DNA of 64,000 bases. It comes from Prorocentrum cordatum (taxonomy: Eukaryota; Sar; Dinophyceae; Prorocentrales; Prorocentraceae). Of this stretch, positions 11,091 to 21,690 are shown piece by piece; position 1 is the first letter of the stretch, and each line of letters opens with the position of its first letter. Location of the stretch: the NCBI GenBank assembly GCA_963575745.1, contig CAUYUJ010016158.1:196001-260000 (forward strand), given 5' to 3'. The position numbers and the translations under genes are program-made. The notes under the pieces are model-generated. The model made no database searches, had not been told where the DNA came from, and saw nothing but the letters and a program-made list of their open reading frames with translations.

Positions 11091-11216
11091 ATTATCTCAC
11101 GGTGTCTTGGGAGTCCCGATCGCTGTCGCCGTACTCTCATGCCGCTCGGGATCAAGCGGGGCGGGTGGACTAGGCCTGCCAGGCCAGCTTCACAGCAGCG
11201 CCGCGGCGGCCTGGAC

Positions 11217-14200
11217 ATGGCCGCCAAGGGGGGCGGGGCAGAGGGCCAGCCGCCTGCCAAGGCAGGCAGGAGGCGCCTGGCCTCTGCCGTCGGTGGCGGC
11301 GGGGATTTCGACGCGCCGCCGCCGGCCGTTGCCCCCGAGAAGAGGCGCATGTGCGGCGACCAGTGCAAGTGCGGCCTCTGCCTTGGGAAGCCCAGCAAGG
11401 ACCTGCGCAGTGAAAACTTGATTCTGGCTTTCTTCGAACCTCATGTTACTGGTGCAACTAAATAGTACAAGCAGTCGCAGTAGTAGTATTTGTAGTATTC
11501 GTAGTAGCAGCAGTAGTAGTAGGATACGTGCTAAAACGACGTCGTAGTGGTAGTAGTGGTAATGGTAGTGGTCGTAGTAGTGGTGGCGGTAGTAGTAATA
11601 CCTCACGCCACTCGCCCTCCCCGCGGGACAGGCCGTGGGCGAACGCCAAGACGTTGCACTCTGGTGCCGAGATCCCGCTCGATGACAAGTGCCAGGAGTG
11701 CAGCAAGTTGCACAACGAGTCCTTCGAGCATTGGACGTGGCATGAGCTTTGCGAGATGAATGCGAATGACCCTATCGTGAAGGCCAACGTCGAGAATGCT
11801 CGGGCCGCCAGACTGACTGGCAAGGGCAAGCCCGTCGACGACGTCTCGGTGGCTTCCGACGTGACGCGCAAGCTGCGGACGATGAGGAGCTTTGTCTGCG
11901 CCAGCGACAAGGAGCTCAGGCAGGCGGCGAAGGAGAAGACGGAGCTTGCGAAGTCGATGACGAGCCACATCCCGCGGGTCACGGTGCCGTCCGAGCGGGA
12001 CCCGTCCAAGCTTGAGAGTGTGATGTGTTTCAAGGACGACTCTCAACCATTCCGGACACTGCAAGTTATCATGGAGACAGGCGTCAGGAAGGAGGTCGCC
12101 CACATGACAGCGGAGACGAACTACTGGGGAGACCAGGCCGACACCTACCTCCAGCACTTCTACGGCAAGGACGTCGGCGACAAGGGCGTGCAGCAGCTGT
12201 TGACCAAGGACGAGAACATGCACACGCAGACTGTGGATGACTTCCTCGCGAAGTTTCGCAAGGACAAGGCCGCCTCCAAAGGTAAGACGGCGAAGCTAGA
12301 TGTCGGATCTGGCGGCGCTGGCAGTCAACCTGGCGATGGCGAGTCCGACTCGGGTGGTTCGACCACCGCTCCCTCGGGCGCGGGGGCGGCCTCAAGCCCT
12401 GCCATGGCCTCGGGGGGCGGTTTCGGGGCACTTCTGTTGGCGACGCCGGCGAAGGAGAACAACCAGGCGGTGCCCTCGCGCGGGGCTCCCAGCGATGACG
12501 CCGACTCGGATGGCGGGCGCAGTGTCGCCCAGTCGGCCGTGGGCGGGACAAGCCGTCGCTCCTGGGGCACCAGCAGGCCTGCAGCAGATGATGGCACGTC
12601 TCCAGGACTTATTCGGCGGCTAGCTTGCAATCATGGAGGGCTTCTGCGTGGCTGGTTTGGGGCGGCATGTCGCGGCCCCGACGGGGCGAGCTTGGAATGG
12701 GTAGGCATGCATTCGCTGAGTCACGGATCTCGTTCGATGTGTGCCGTGCGGCGCCGTGCACCGTCCAGACCACCTCCCTACATCCGAAATAGTTGGTGCC
12801 TCGTGGTGCAGTGATGAGTCGAACGCTTGTGCTCCAGGGGGTAAACGAACCCCCCTCCCATGGCATTGCCGCCGCCAGGATCGGTCGAGAAGTGGAAGGC
12901 CAAGATCGACTTGAGTGCGATCATGTCCAGAACGCTGGACGGGCGCACGATGTCGGGGGCGCGGAGGGCGCTCACGAGGATGAAGGCCCAAGGGGGCGAC
13001 GAGAACATTGAGGCGTCACTGCTGGGCAACCTCATCAAGTTGGCGGCCTCTGCGGAGCAGCTAACCCCAGAGTCCATCAAAGGTACGCCCATCAGTGAGC
13101 TCACTCCCCACATTGACAGGATGGTCCAGGAGGGCGTGGTGTGGCCAGATGTCGTCAAGAACGCCCTGCTGACGAAGCGACTGCAAAGCACCATTGCCGA
13201 GAAGAACTGGGGCTTGGTATTTGAGATCTGCACGCCGTGACCAGTCAGCGGCCAAGCTGCTCTGTTCGACCCCAGAGACCCCCGCGTGGCAGCGTGCGGC
13301 GAGCACATGAACCACAAGATCCAGTTGTTCAACAACGTCGTCTTCGAGAAGGTCTTCATCCCGCTGATTCGCTCGGGGGACGAGAAGGCGTCGGAGGTGG
13401 TCGCACTGGCCACTCATTGCATGAAGGCGGTCAAGCACGTCGACCTCGAGGAGGCGGAGAACGCCGTGGCGTCCGCCTTGAACGATTGGAGTACGGTTTG
13501 GAATTATTGTCGCTTCGCGCATCCCTGCCTGCCCGTCCAAGGACGACGCCCAGGCGAGTTGAGGTGATGATTGAAGTGCAGGAGGAAGGAGGGGGGCAGC
13601 CGAACCGTTCGAAGGAGAATGATAAGGAGGATGACGGATGGATTGATGAGGGAAGATTGGCAAGGTGATGATTACGATGAGGAGGAGGAGGAGGAGGAGG
13701 AGGAGGAAGAGGAGTAGGATGAAGAGGAGGATCGAAGAGGAGGGCGAGCACAATGGCCACAAGCCTCTTGGATGCCTCTCGGAATATCTTGGGATATCTC
13801 TTGGGCGGACATTGGGTGCCTCAGGGGGTGCATTGGGGTCTCTTGGCGGTCCTGGGGGGGCCTTGGGCGCCTTGGGTGCTTCGGGGGTGGGGGGCTCTGG
13901 AGGCCGCTTGGGATCCACTTGGGTCCTTCTCGAGGCCTTCTCGGGGCCCTCGCGGGATCTTATTGGGGCCTTCCAGGAGCTCTCCCATGGCCCCAATAGG
14001 GCCCCAGGATGCCTCCAACGGCACCCAAGACTGCTTCGGGAGGGCCCCAATAGGGCTTCAAGACGGCGACTGTGGGGTAGTACTTATTCAAACTAAAGAT
14101 GTCCAGTCTGGGTGGGAGACTGCGGGTTCCTCCCAGGGTCCTCTTGGGGCCCTCTTGGGGTCGTCTTGGAGCCTCGGGGGGGGGGGGGGGGGGTCGCTGG

Positions 14201-17019
14201 AGGTGTGCAGCCAACGGCCTCGAGTCATATACGCCACAAGGGGGCTTCTTGGGCCGTCCCGGGGCTTCTTGGGGGCCTCCTGGGAGCCTCTTGGAGCGCC
14301 TCGGAAGCTTTCTTGATGCCATTTTGGACGACATCGATCAAACACGAGGGGAGCTTCAATTAGCAAAGCCCCATCGAGAGTGCTGAAAATCGTCTCCTAG
14401 ACCCGTCTTGGAGCGCTCTCGGGGCGCTCCTGGGCGCTGGTGGGGCCGCATTGGGGCTCTCTTGGGCCTTTCTCGGGGCTCTCTTTCGCCATCTTGGAGC
14501 CATCTCGAGGCCTCAAATGGTCATCGGAAGCGAGATGGCAAGCAAGCACAACGCGCGGATTTGTTGTAGGCGTTTTGACTGATTGTGGTACCTTCGGGGC
14601 CTCCTTGGGGAGCTCTTTGGCAACTTGGAGCCGTCTTGGGGCGGCCTTGGGGCCTGTTGGAGCATATTGGGAGCCAGATTGAGGCACCTTTGGCTATATT
14701 GAACGATATTGGATGTCAGGTTGGGCTCTCTGAGGCCTTCTTGGAGCCGTCTTGGGCTAAAAGTACCCTCTGGCGCTGCGCGGCCCGCCCCGCCCAGGTC
14801 CAGGGGATGGGGGCATGGGGGGGGGGGGGGGGGCAACCCCCACCCAGACGGGGAAGAAGGGGGGTTGGAAGAGGAAGCGCCTCAGACCACTTACGCCCTA
14901 AAGGGTCGGTTGGATTCCCTTATCACCATGGGCTCGGACGGTCTCCAGGATGATAGCATGGACCGCGGCCACCAGCTAATATCCCCCTCTGCAATCTACC
15001 TTGTGCACTACCATCGCAGCCCGCTCACAAGTCTGTCTGTGTGGCTGCGTGTCTGGTGTTGTGAGCGGGCTGCGATGGTAGTCCACGAGCCACTAGCGTT
15101 GTCGGCGCCGTTGTCGTTGTTTCTCCCCGCCTGGCCGGCCTTGGAGCGAGGGTCCAGGTCTGGCAGTGTTTGGCCCGCGCCCCAAGTGAAAACCAGAGCG
15201 CCCACCTGAATTTGATGTTGTGCCGATTTCCTTCCCAGGATGACATGCAGCAGATGTGCGCGCAATACGGGAAGACAACGAGGACGCCGAAGTGCTTGGT
15301 GGCCTCGGCGATCGAGACCACGGACTTCTGGAATTCCAAGATGCAGGCGTTCATCCGCAGCATCAAGGACATCGACAAGCTGAAAGTCCAGTACAAAGAG
15401 ACTGCGCGCATGATTACGGACTTGGGAGACACGCCCAAGGAGTTCGCCCCGCAGATGAAGACTATATGCTCCAGGCTGGCCCTGTTCAAGGAGAAGTTGC
15501 CCCCCGCGGCAACCTGCCAGATGCTGGACTCGGCGCGCGCGGCCCTTGAGCGGAAGGGCGAGGTGATCACGACTGGATCGCCAGAACACGTTGACGTTGC
15601 TGTAGTGCAGGGCAGGTAGGCGGTGCTCTCCGAGGCAGTCATCTTGCACCCCATGAGCGAGCCGCTGAATCAGGCGATGCTGATCGTCGGCGCGCAGATG
15701 CAGGAGATGGCCAAGGGCGCCAAGGAGGCCGCACTGACTGCGAAGCTGAGCGAGATGGCCAAGCCAGTCGAGAAGGACAAGGGGTATGAGTGGTTGCAGG
15801 CGGTCGATGTCGCTGAGTTGGGCGGTCTTGTGAACACCATGCGCGAGCTCGCCATTACCTCCGAGGGCGCCCCTGCCAGCACGGCCGTCTCCCTCGCCCA
15901 GGACATCGCGAAGTGCGTGCTTACGCAGGTCGGGCAGGCCCGCATGGACAACGACACGCTGTATAAGTATGTGGTTGTAGCAACTGGGCTGGCAGGGCTG
16001 TGCGGCCAGAGCGTGGACGGCGTGGGGGCTCAATTGGCTATTACCGGTAAGGCAGTCACCACCTCGTCTACCATCGGCGACCTGCGCGCCTGCGGTGCCA
16101 GCGCCGAGGAGATCGCGAAGCCTGGCAACTTCGAGCTGGTGAAGTCCTTGCAGAGATCCTCGCAGCAGCTCCGCGAGATGATTGCAGCGGGCGCTGGTGA
16201 CGGAGGGCCTCCCGCTGCCGTGGCCGACGTCCTGGGCGAGGCGGACGGCTTGCTGAAGGAGCTGCACGGCGACTATGTGGGCAGGAGCTTCATCGGCCTC
16301 AGGGACAAGCTCAAGGCGCTGAAGAAGGTGAACGGCGAGTACGGCGTCGACGCGTTCGTGGGCGAGACCTGGAAGGAGTTCGTGGAGTTCGCCGTGAGCA
16401 GCGTGCTTACGATCGACCCGCAGTCCCTGGTGAGCGCTGCGCAGGACGTGCAGCAGGCGATGCCAGTCACAGGGGGGGGAGGAGGGAGAGAGAGGGGGAG
16501 ATGGAGACGAAGAGTTGGAGGTGGTGGAGGATGGGGGAAGGGGGGGAGAGGAGGTGGAGGAGGGGGGAGTAGGAGGAGGAGACGGCGTGGAGGAGGTGGT
16601 GGAATGGGGGAGGAGGAGGGGGAGGATACGGACGAGGAGGTGGAGGAGAGGAGTCGGAGGTGGAGGTGGAGGATGAGACGGAGGGGGAGGAGGCTACGGG
16701 GGAGGAGGAGGAGTCGTAGTAGGAGGACCCCCCCTAGGCCGTCAAGCTCTACGAGTTGTATGCCGACGCCGCGTCCGTGGACAAGGACACGAGCATCCTG
16801 GGGACCGCCGCCGAGGAGATCTACGCGGCCCAGCGCGCCAAGTTCCAGGGGTGCCTCATGCACCATTTCGTGAGGGAGAAGACGGCGCCCGGCCTGCGCA
16901 GCAAGTTGCAGGGCGAGATCCGCGAGGTGAAGAAAGTCACCTCCGACTACAACAAGATGCCGCCGCCGCTGCTCGCCAAGCAGCTGAAGGACGCGCTCGC
17001 GATGAAGTTCAAGATCTGA
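11217..17019 (+). CDS. Large unrecognised gene, five exons, two in-frame stops
   Basis: The function is not recognised. Exons join in a consistent phase: 11217-11404, 11632-12593, 12879-13495, 15239-16456 and 16738-17019 (stop TGA), 1,089 codons. Exon 1 begins MAAKGG and carries a Cys cluster (CGDQCKCGLC) that continues into exon 2 (CQECSKL), suggesting metal binding. The remainder is mostly alpha-helical in character, with a low-complexity Gly/Ser linker around 12310-12500. Three of four introns start with GC. Two stops break the frame although it stays protein-like on both sides: TGA at 13238-13240 and TAG at 15617-15619. Exon 2 might instead extend to 12618 in another frame, ending LQQMMARLQDLFGG, which would need a 1-nt frameshift. 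Upstream, the frame is open from 11139. This is either a decaying gene copy or one with unusual processing; I lean to decay. Confidence 0.6.
11405..11631 (+). other. Candidate GC-AG intron with AGT microsatellite
   Basis: Donor GACCT|GCGCAG and acceptor GCGGGACAG. It contains an AGT/GGT-rich run at 11462-11600. Splicing gives a CT+G leucine codon and joins the two Cys-containing segments. Confidence 0.5.
12594..12878 (+). other. Candidate GC-AG intron
   Basis: Donor GATGATG|GCACGT and acceptor GCCGCCAG, phase 1 on both sides. An alternative GC donor lies at 12619 in a different frame. Confidence 0.4.
13238..13240 (+). other. In-frame TGA stop within exon 3
   Basis: The frame reads LVFEICTP, stop, PVSGQAALFDPRDPRVAACG. 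The codon could derive from CGA by one C-to-T change. Confidence 0.7.
13496..15238 (+). other. 1.74-kb GT-AG intron containing a dispersed repeat
   Basis: Donor GAGTACG|GTTTGG and acceptor TTTCCTTCCCAG, phase 0 on both sides. Almost all of it is the element at 13540-14930. Confidence 0.55.
13540..14930 (+). repeat. Dispersed repeat element, copy 2
   Basis: Same ordered landmarks as 4131-5480, from CAGGCGAGTTGAGGTGATG to ACGCCCTAAAGGGTC. A related terminus alone is present at 48160-48315, showing that the 3' end is the best-conserved part. Confidence 0.8.
15617..15619 (+). other. In-frame TAG stop within exon 4
   Basis: The frame reads VDVAVVQGR, stop, AVLSEAVILHPMSEP. The codon could derive from CAG by one C-to-T change. 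Confidence 0.7.
16457..16737 (+). other. Candidate GC-AG intron, GGA-rich
   Basis: Donor GTGCAGCAG|GCGATG and acceptor CCCCCCTAG, phase 0. The body is almost all GGA/GGGGA repeats. Splicing joins SAAQDVQQ to AVKLYELYADAASVDK. Confidence 0.5.
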
Positions 17020-17027
17020 GAACGGCG

Positions 17028-17262
17028 ACGACGCCGAGGACGACGAGGACGTCGAGGACGATGATGACGACGACGACGACGACGAAGACGACGACGTCGA
17101 CGACGATGACGACGACGACAACGACGACGGCGGCGCCCTCGGAGTGACAGAGAGGCGTTGCCGCAGCAGGAGATGAGGTATCCTCCTCCTCCTCCTCCTC
17201 CTCTTCCTCCTCCTCCTCCTCCTCCTCTTCCTCCTCCTCCTCCTCCTCCTGTTTCTCCTCCC
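17028..17262. repeat. GAC then CTC microsatellites
   Basis: GAC/GACGA repeats at 17028-17130 follow the stop codon directly; CTC/CTT repeats at 17178-17262 come next. Confidence 0.9.
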
Positions 17263-18240
17263 CCGCCTGTTCCTTCGCATCCTCCCAATCCTCGTTCGCA
17301 TCTCCCGATCCTCGATCGCATCTCCCGCTCCCCCGCTTTCGCCCTCCCGATCCTCGTTCCCATCCCTGTTCCGTCCACCGCTCATGTTCCCTTCCTCCTC
17401 CTTCTCCATGCCCTCCGCATCGCCCTCGTCATCCCTTTGCTCTCCTCCTCTTGGCGCTCTTCGGCCTGCCTCGTCCTCGTCGCTACTTGCCCCTCGTCCT
17501 ACTCTCTATCGAAACTGGTTTGTCCTTCGTCGTCGTCGACGTGCTCGTCCTCCTTCTCCTCGCCCTCGTCGCCTCCGTCGTCGTCGTCGCCGTCGTCGTC
17601 GCGGCCGTTCGACATGTACCAGGGCCCCCGCGCCCGCGACTGCTCGCCACCCTGGGAGGAGCGGAAGGGGGGGGGAGGGAGGGAGGCAGAGAACCGGGGA
17701 GGGAAGGGGAGAGGGAGGTAGGGAAACGAGATAAAATGAGCGAGGGAGGGCCGGAGGGAGGGATGGAAGGAGGGGCGGGGGGAGGGATGGAGGGGTGGAG
17801 GGAGGGGGGCCTCGTCGATTTTCGAACCTCGAGCCTCGAAGATCGAGCGCTTCCTCCACGCTCCTTCCCTCCCTTCCTCCTCCCTTATTACACCCCTTTC
17901 TCCTTTCTTTTCCTCTCCCCCCCTCCCCGCTCCTTCTCCTCCCCGCCCCTTCCCTCTCCCCCCCTTCCTTCTCATCTCCGCTCCTTCCCTCTCTTCCTCC
18001 CCTCCCTCTTCCCCTCCCTCCTTCTTTCCCTTTTCGTTTCTCTCGTCTTTTCTCTGTTTCTTTTCTCCCTCCCCTTCTACTTCCCTCATTCCATCCCCTC
18101 CCCCATTCGTGCCTTCCTCCCTCGTTCCCTCCCCCTGTTTGTTCATGCCCCTCCGTGTCCCCCCCCTTCCCTCCCTCCCTCCATCTCGTTATCCCGCCCT
18201 CCCTCCCCCCCTTCCCTCTCCCTCCCCCCTCCCTCCAGAC
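17263..18240. other. Purine/pyrimidine-skewed tract, no gene
   Basis: Long CT-rich runs (17263-17600 and 17840-18238) around a GGGA-rich centre (17660-17815). A long ORF spans it but consists of Pro/Ser/Leu low complexity. 18241-18700 is less skewed and also shows no convincing gene. Confidence 0.7.
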
Positions 18241-18706
18241 AGTTTCGGTTTAAACTTAAGATAGCGCTGTTTCCTGCCTGGGCGTGGGTGTCCCAGCAGG
18301 TTGCGCGTGGTTTCCCCTGTGTTTCTCTTGTGGCCCACCCTTTGTTCGCCGTGTCACGTGTCGGGCGGCGTCGTCTGGCCCGCGATCCGCGGTCCGTGGA
18401 ACTCTCTGCGCCTGTATTTTGGAAGTGCCGCGTCCTGTTGTTGCGCGGCGCGTTGCGTCGATTTCGCTGTTTCCGAGGCGCGCATCCGAACCCAGCTTGC
18501 GACGTGGCGGGTAAGCCTATTCTTGGGTCCGCGGTTACGCGTGCGCTTCGCGCCATTGTTTTTCGAGGTCGCGCGACTGTGCCCCAGATCCCCGCGACCA
18601 ACTTGTAGGGTTATTTTTTCTGTTATTTTTTACAGGCGGGCAGCGCCTATTTTGAGGTTAGTTCAAACCTATATCAGACTTTTCCCATGGATGAGCTCTT
18701 AGCAGG

Positions 18707-19096
18707 GCAGATAACATCATAAGCCTGAAGCTGACGGCGCAGGCTTGCTACAGCTGCTCGGGGCGGAAGGAGCAAGACCTGGCCCGCGGCCGAGGTCGGC
18801 GGCGCGCGGCCGGGGCGGCCCGGAGGGCGGCCTTCGAAGGAGGCAGGGGGGCCATCTGCGGAGACAGCGGATGCCTGGCAGGAGGCTTCAGAGGAGCGAT
18901 TCCTGAGGGAGGGGGGGCCCTGTTTCCTTCGAGGGCTGCCGACGCGCTCGGCCCCCCCCCCCCCGCGCGCCGCCGAAGAGGTGGCGGCGGCGAGGGGCGG
19001 GGCAAGCGCGGCAGCGCGGCCTCCAACGCGGGCGGCGCGCCCAGCTGCGGCCGCTAGGGCGGGGGCGGGAAGGCAGACTGCAGCCCGCTTGGCCAG
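18707..19096 (+). other. Possible upstream exon of the KDZ gene
   Basis: In the same frame as the ORF that follows, 18707 onward reads ISLKLTAQACYSCSGRKEQD, then Arg/Gly-rich sequence and a TAG at 19055. An intron between would be needed to connect it; GGCCAG at 19091-19096 is an acceptor candidate. Weakly supported. Confidence 0.25.
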
Positions 19097-21007
19097 GACA
19101 ACCTGATCGTGTGCCTCCGATGCACAGTGTGCCGCGCCGTATTTGTCGGCAACTGGAAGTGGCCAGCAGTGCCAGAGGATTCTCAGTTCCCGCGAGGCTT
19201 TCACTCGCCTGTTCTTGCCTCCACTTGCTGCGAGCAGAACCGGTGGTTTTTTGCGACTCCGCAGGTCGTCGTTGAGGTCACCCTGTTGTCTTACTTGCTC
19301 GGTTTCCTAGCCCGCGGCGGCATGGGCTTCGCCGCGCTCGCTGTGATCTACCAGACCTTGTGGCCAGCGTCCATGCGCGGCACGATGTACGCGTCAAGGA
19401 CGCACCTGCTGCAGATCTTCGAGATCAACGTGATCGCCTTCGCTTGCATATTGATGTTCGCCGAGTGCGCTCTGGACGTTCGCACATTCGTCTGGTGTCT
19501 GCGGCCGCGCCACCAGGGCTCCGATTTTGAGGCGTTGCTCTGTCAGGCGAGGAAGGCGTTCTCGACGTCGTCAGCTTCTCATGCTTGCTGGCTATTCCGC
19601 CGCGTGCGGGCCCTGGTCGTTGACGGCAAATGGTGCGTCCAGACCAGTATATGCAATGCCCGGGACTGCAATCCCGTCTTCTCCGCGGAAGTTCGGGAGG
19701 GGTATTTCAAGGGATGCGCGGAACGGCCCGCCCCTGGCAGTTTGTATCGCAAGAGGCGTGCGTATGCTCGCGGGCACCGACGACGGTGGCAGCGATCCCA
19801 GGACGCCCTCGTGGTGGAGGACCACCGTAAAACAGTCCGGCAAGACGGGGTGCTCCTGGAGTACAGGGTGCAGGGGGGGTGGGCGAGGCGGGAGGCCGTG
19901 AACGCGGACGACGTCAGGCAGTACGAGATGTGGCTGCTTCGGCGGGCGAGGCAGAAGAAACAGCAGGAGGACTGCAACAAGGATGACAGGAATGACGTCG
20001 ACGAGTTGCTGGTTGGCCGCAAATCCGCGGGCATCTTCGTGGCCGTCACGCCTTCCCTGCAAATTGCGGCAATTGCGCCGATGTGGGCGTCCGAGAGCAT
20101 TTCGCAATTACTGTTGTTCTTGCTGGCCACCAGGGAGCTGTTCCTAGATTTGGCATGCGTGATTTACGACAACGCCTGCGCGGTCGCCCGGCACCTGCGC
20201 AAGCGGCAGCGCGAGAGCCCCCCGAGTGATCCGGACGCGCCCGGCTGGACGTGGTTACTGGGCTTGCAATGGATCATCGATCGGTTGCATTTCACCTATC
20301 ACAAGAGCTGCCGCGATAAGACGAGCCCGTACTTCGCGCCTGGCGTCGACGCCGACGACTACCCCTCTCTGAAGGGCGTGGACACAGAAGCGGTGGAGCA
20401 ATTGTTCCACGTGGCCAATCGCTGGCAGGTCGTCCTGTCCGGGGCGCACCCAGTGCACGAGGAGCTGCTGCTCCTCATTTTCGCGCGGGACCACAACAGG
20501 AGGCAGTCCTGCCACCGCGCCATCCAGACGCACCGATCCGCTCAAGCTGCGCCGGCTGCCCCCCGCAGCGGACCGAGTTCTTCGGCCGAGGGGGGCCTGC
20601 GTCTCGCGGCGGCGTACGCGGGGGGGTGCGAGTGCGATATCCCAGACCGCGCGGGCTGGCGGAAGAAGCGGAAGATAATCCGGACGTCTTGCGAGGTCCC
20701 AGAGCCCCCGCCGCCTGAACAGGCCCCGGATGGAGAGGCAGGCAAGCGTGCCGCCCCGGCAGAGGCGCCGCGCGATCCTCTCCCGACGATGAGGAAGCAG
20801 GACCTACACAGCGCTCACGTGTGGATTAACTTGCGCAGCAAGACCATGCACCACGCAGTGCTGCGGAATTCTGCGCCCGCCGGGTGCGGGCATTTTTTTG
20901 GCCAGGACAGCCGGCCCCTTAGGTTGGACCGGGCCGACGTGCACGGCGTGTTCTCGTGCGGTAGCTGCTATGGGCTTCGGGCTTGCATTGTCGCAGATGC
21001 CGCCTGA
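19097..21007 (+). CDS. KDZ (Kyakuja-Dileera-Zisupton) family transposase
   Basis: Predicted cut-and-paste transposase with an RNase H-like DDE core. The frame is uninterrupted for more than 630 codons to TGA at 21007. In order it shows a CLRCTVC cysteine cluster, WFFATPQVVVEVTLLSYLLG, then VVDGKWCVQTSICN with the presumed first Asp (about residue 171), CVIYDNACAVARHL with the YDxAC signature and second Asp (about 354), and LHFTYHKSC leading to VDTEAVEQLFHVANRW with the presumed Glu (about 430). A basic, Pro/Glu-rich linker and a C-terminal HVWINLRSKTMHHAV and CGSCYGLRAC segment follow. The conserved Cys expected after GSLY in the Cys-cluster domain is missing (GSLYRKRRAY here), so activity is doubtful or the site has diverged. 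There is no obvious ATG at the start, so an upstream exon is likely. I did not find flanking terminal inverted repeats. Confidence 0.72.
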   Translation, partial: DNLIVCLRCTVCRAVFVGNWKWPAVPEDSQFPRGFHSPVLASTCCEQNRWFFATPQVVVEVTLLSYLLGFLARGGMGFAALAVIYQTLWPASMRGTMYASRTHLLQIFEINVIAFACILMFAECALDVRTFVWCLRPRHQGSDFEALLCQARKAFSTSSASHACWLFRRVRALVVDGKWCVQTSICNARDCNPVFSAEVREGYFKGCAERPAPGSLYRKRRAYARGHRRRWQRSQDALVVEDHRKTVRQDGVLLEYRVQGGWARREAVNADDVRQYEMWLLRRARQKKQQEDCNKDDRNDVDELLVGRKSAGIFVAVTPSLQIAAIAPMWASESISQLLLFLLATRELFLDLACVIYDNACAVARHLRKRQRESPPSDPDAPGWTWLLGLQWIIDRLHFTYHKSCRDKTSPYFAPGVDADDYPSLKGVDTEAVEQLFHVANRWQVVLSGAHPVHEELLLLIFARDHNRRQSCHRAIQTHRSAQAAPAAPRSGPSSSAEGGLRLAAAYAGGCECDIPDRAGWRKKRKIIRTSCEVPEPPPPEQAPDGEAGKRAAPAEAPRDPLPTMRKQDLHSAHVWINLRSKTMHHAVLRNSAPAGCGHFFGQDSRPLRLDRADVHGVFSCGSCYGLRACIVADAA

Positions 21008-21690
21008 CGCGCGCCGCCGATCGTTGGCGGGCAGGTTGGCGGGGGGGCGAACGGGGGAGACATGGGGTCGGGGAGGGTGCCTGCCGCGGGCGAGTGGGGA
21101 TGCGGCGCGCTGCGCGTCGGCGCGGGTCCCATGGGCGACTGGCGGGGCAGGGTGGCGAATCATAGCGCGTAGCCAGTTCGTGGCGCGCAGAGCGAATCTA
21201 GGGGGGTGGAGACGATTGGGCTCGAGTTGAAGGCAGTGCAGCGGGGTGCAGCCCTGTACTTGGAGTTCTCGTCGGGGAGGGGGTCTTAAATTGGGCTGCG
21301 GGGTAGGCGAAAGGGCGCCGGGTTGAATGGGCACTGTCGGGTCATTGTAGCGCAGGGTGCAGAGAAGGGGGCTGGGGCGATCGTTCCAGAGAGTGGCGCA
21401 GGGCGCGCGCGCCGGCGGCCGCGGAGCCGTCTGGACGCAGGCTCTTGGGACCTCAACTGTTTCAAGCAGCGCGCGCAAGTCGCACTGGGCTTGTTCTGCA
21501 GGACTGCCTTCGCGCGAGCCGCGGAGCTCTCGCGGGCGCTGAGAGGCGATCGCTTCGCCTTGCTCTCTGATCCAAAAGAGTTCGCCTGCCCGCCCCGCGC
21601 CGCTTCCCCGCTCGAGTCGTGGCCCAGGGCGGCCCCCCTCGTTTGTCCCCAACCAACTTGTGTTGCTGGGTCCTCGTTTTGAAGGGAGGC
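21008..21690. other. GC-rich sequence, no gene recognised
   Basis: Open in several frames on both strands because stop codons are rare at this GC content. No motif continues the transposase. Confidence 0.5.

Noticed and set aside
17451-18608. 385-codon ORF with Val/Leu- and Pro/Ser-rich segments resembling membrane helices
   Set aside because: Produced by GTC and CTTCC simple repeats; the opposite strand is open as well.
20804-21652. Minus-strand ORF of 282 codons overlapping the end of the KDZ gene
   Set aside because: Antisense shadow in GC-rich DNA; no recognisable domain and opposite to all supported genes.
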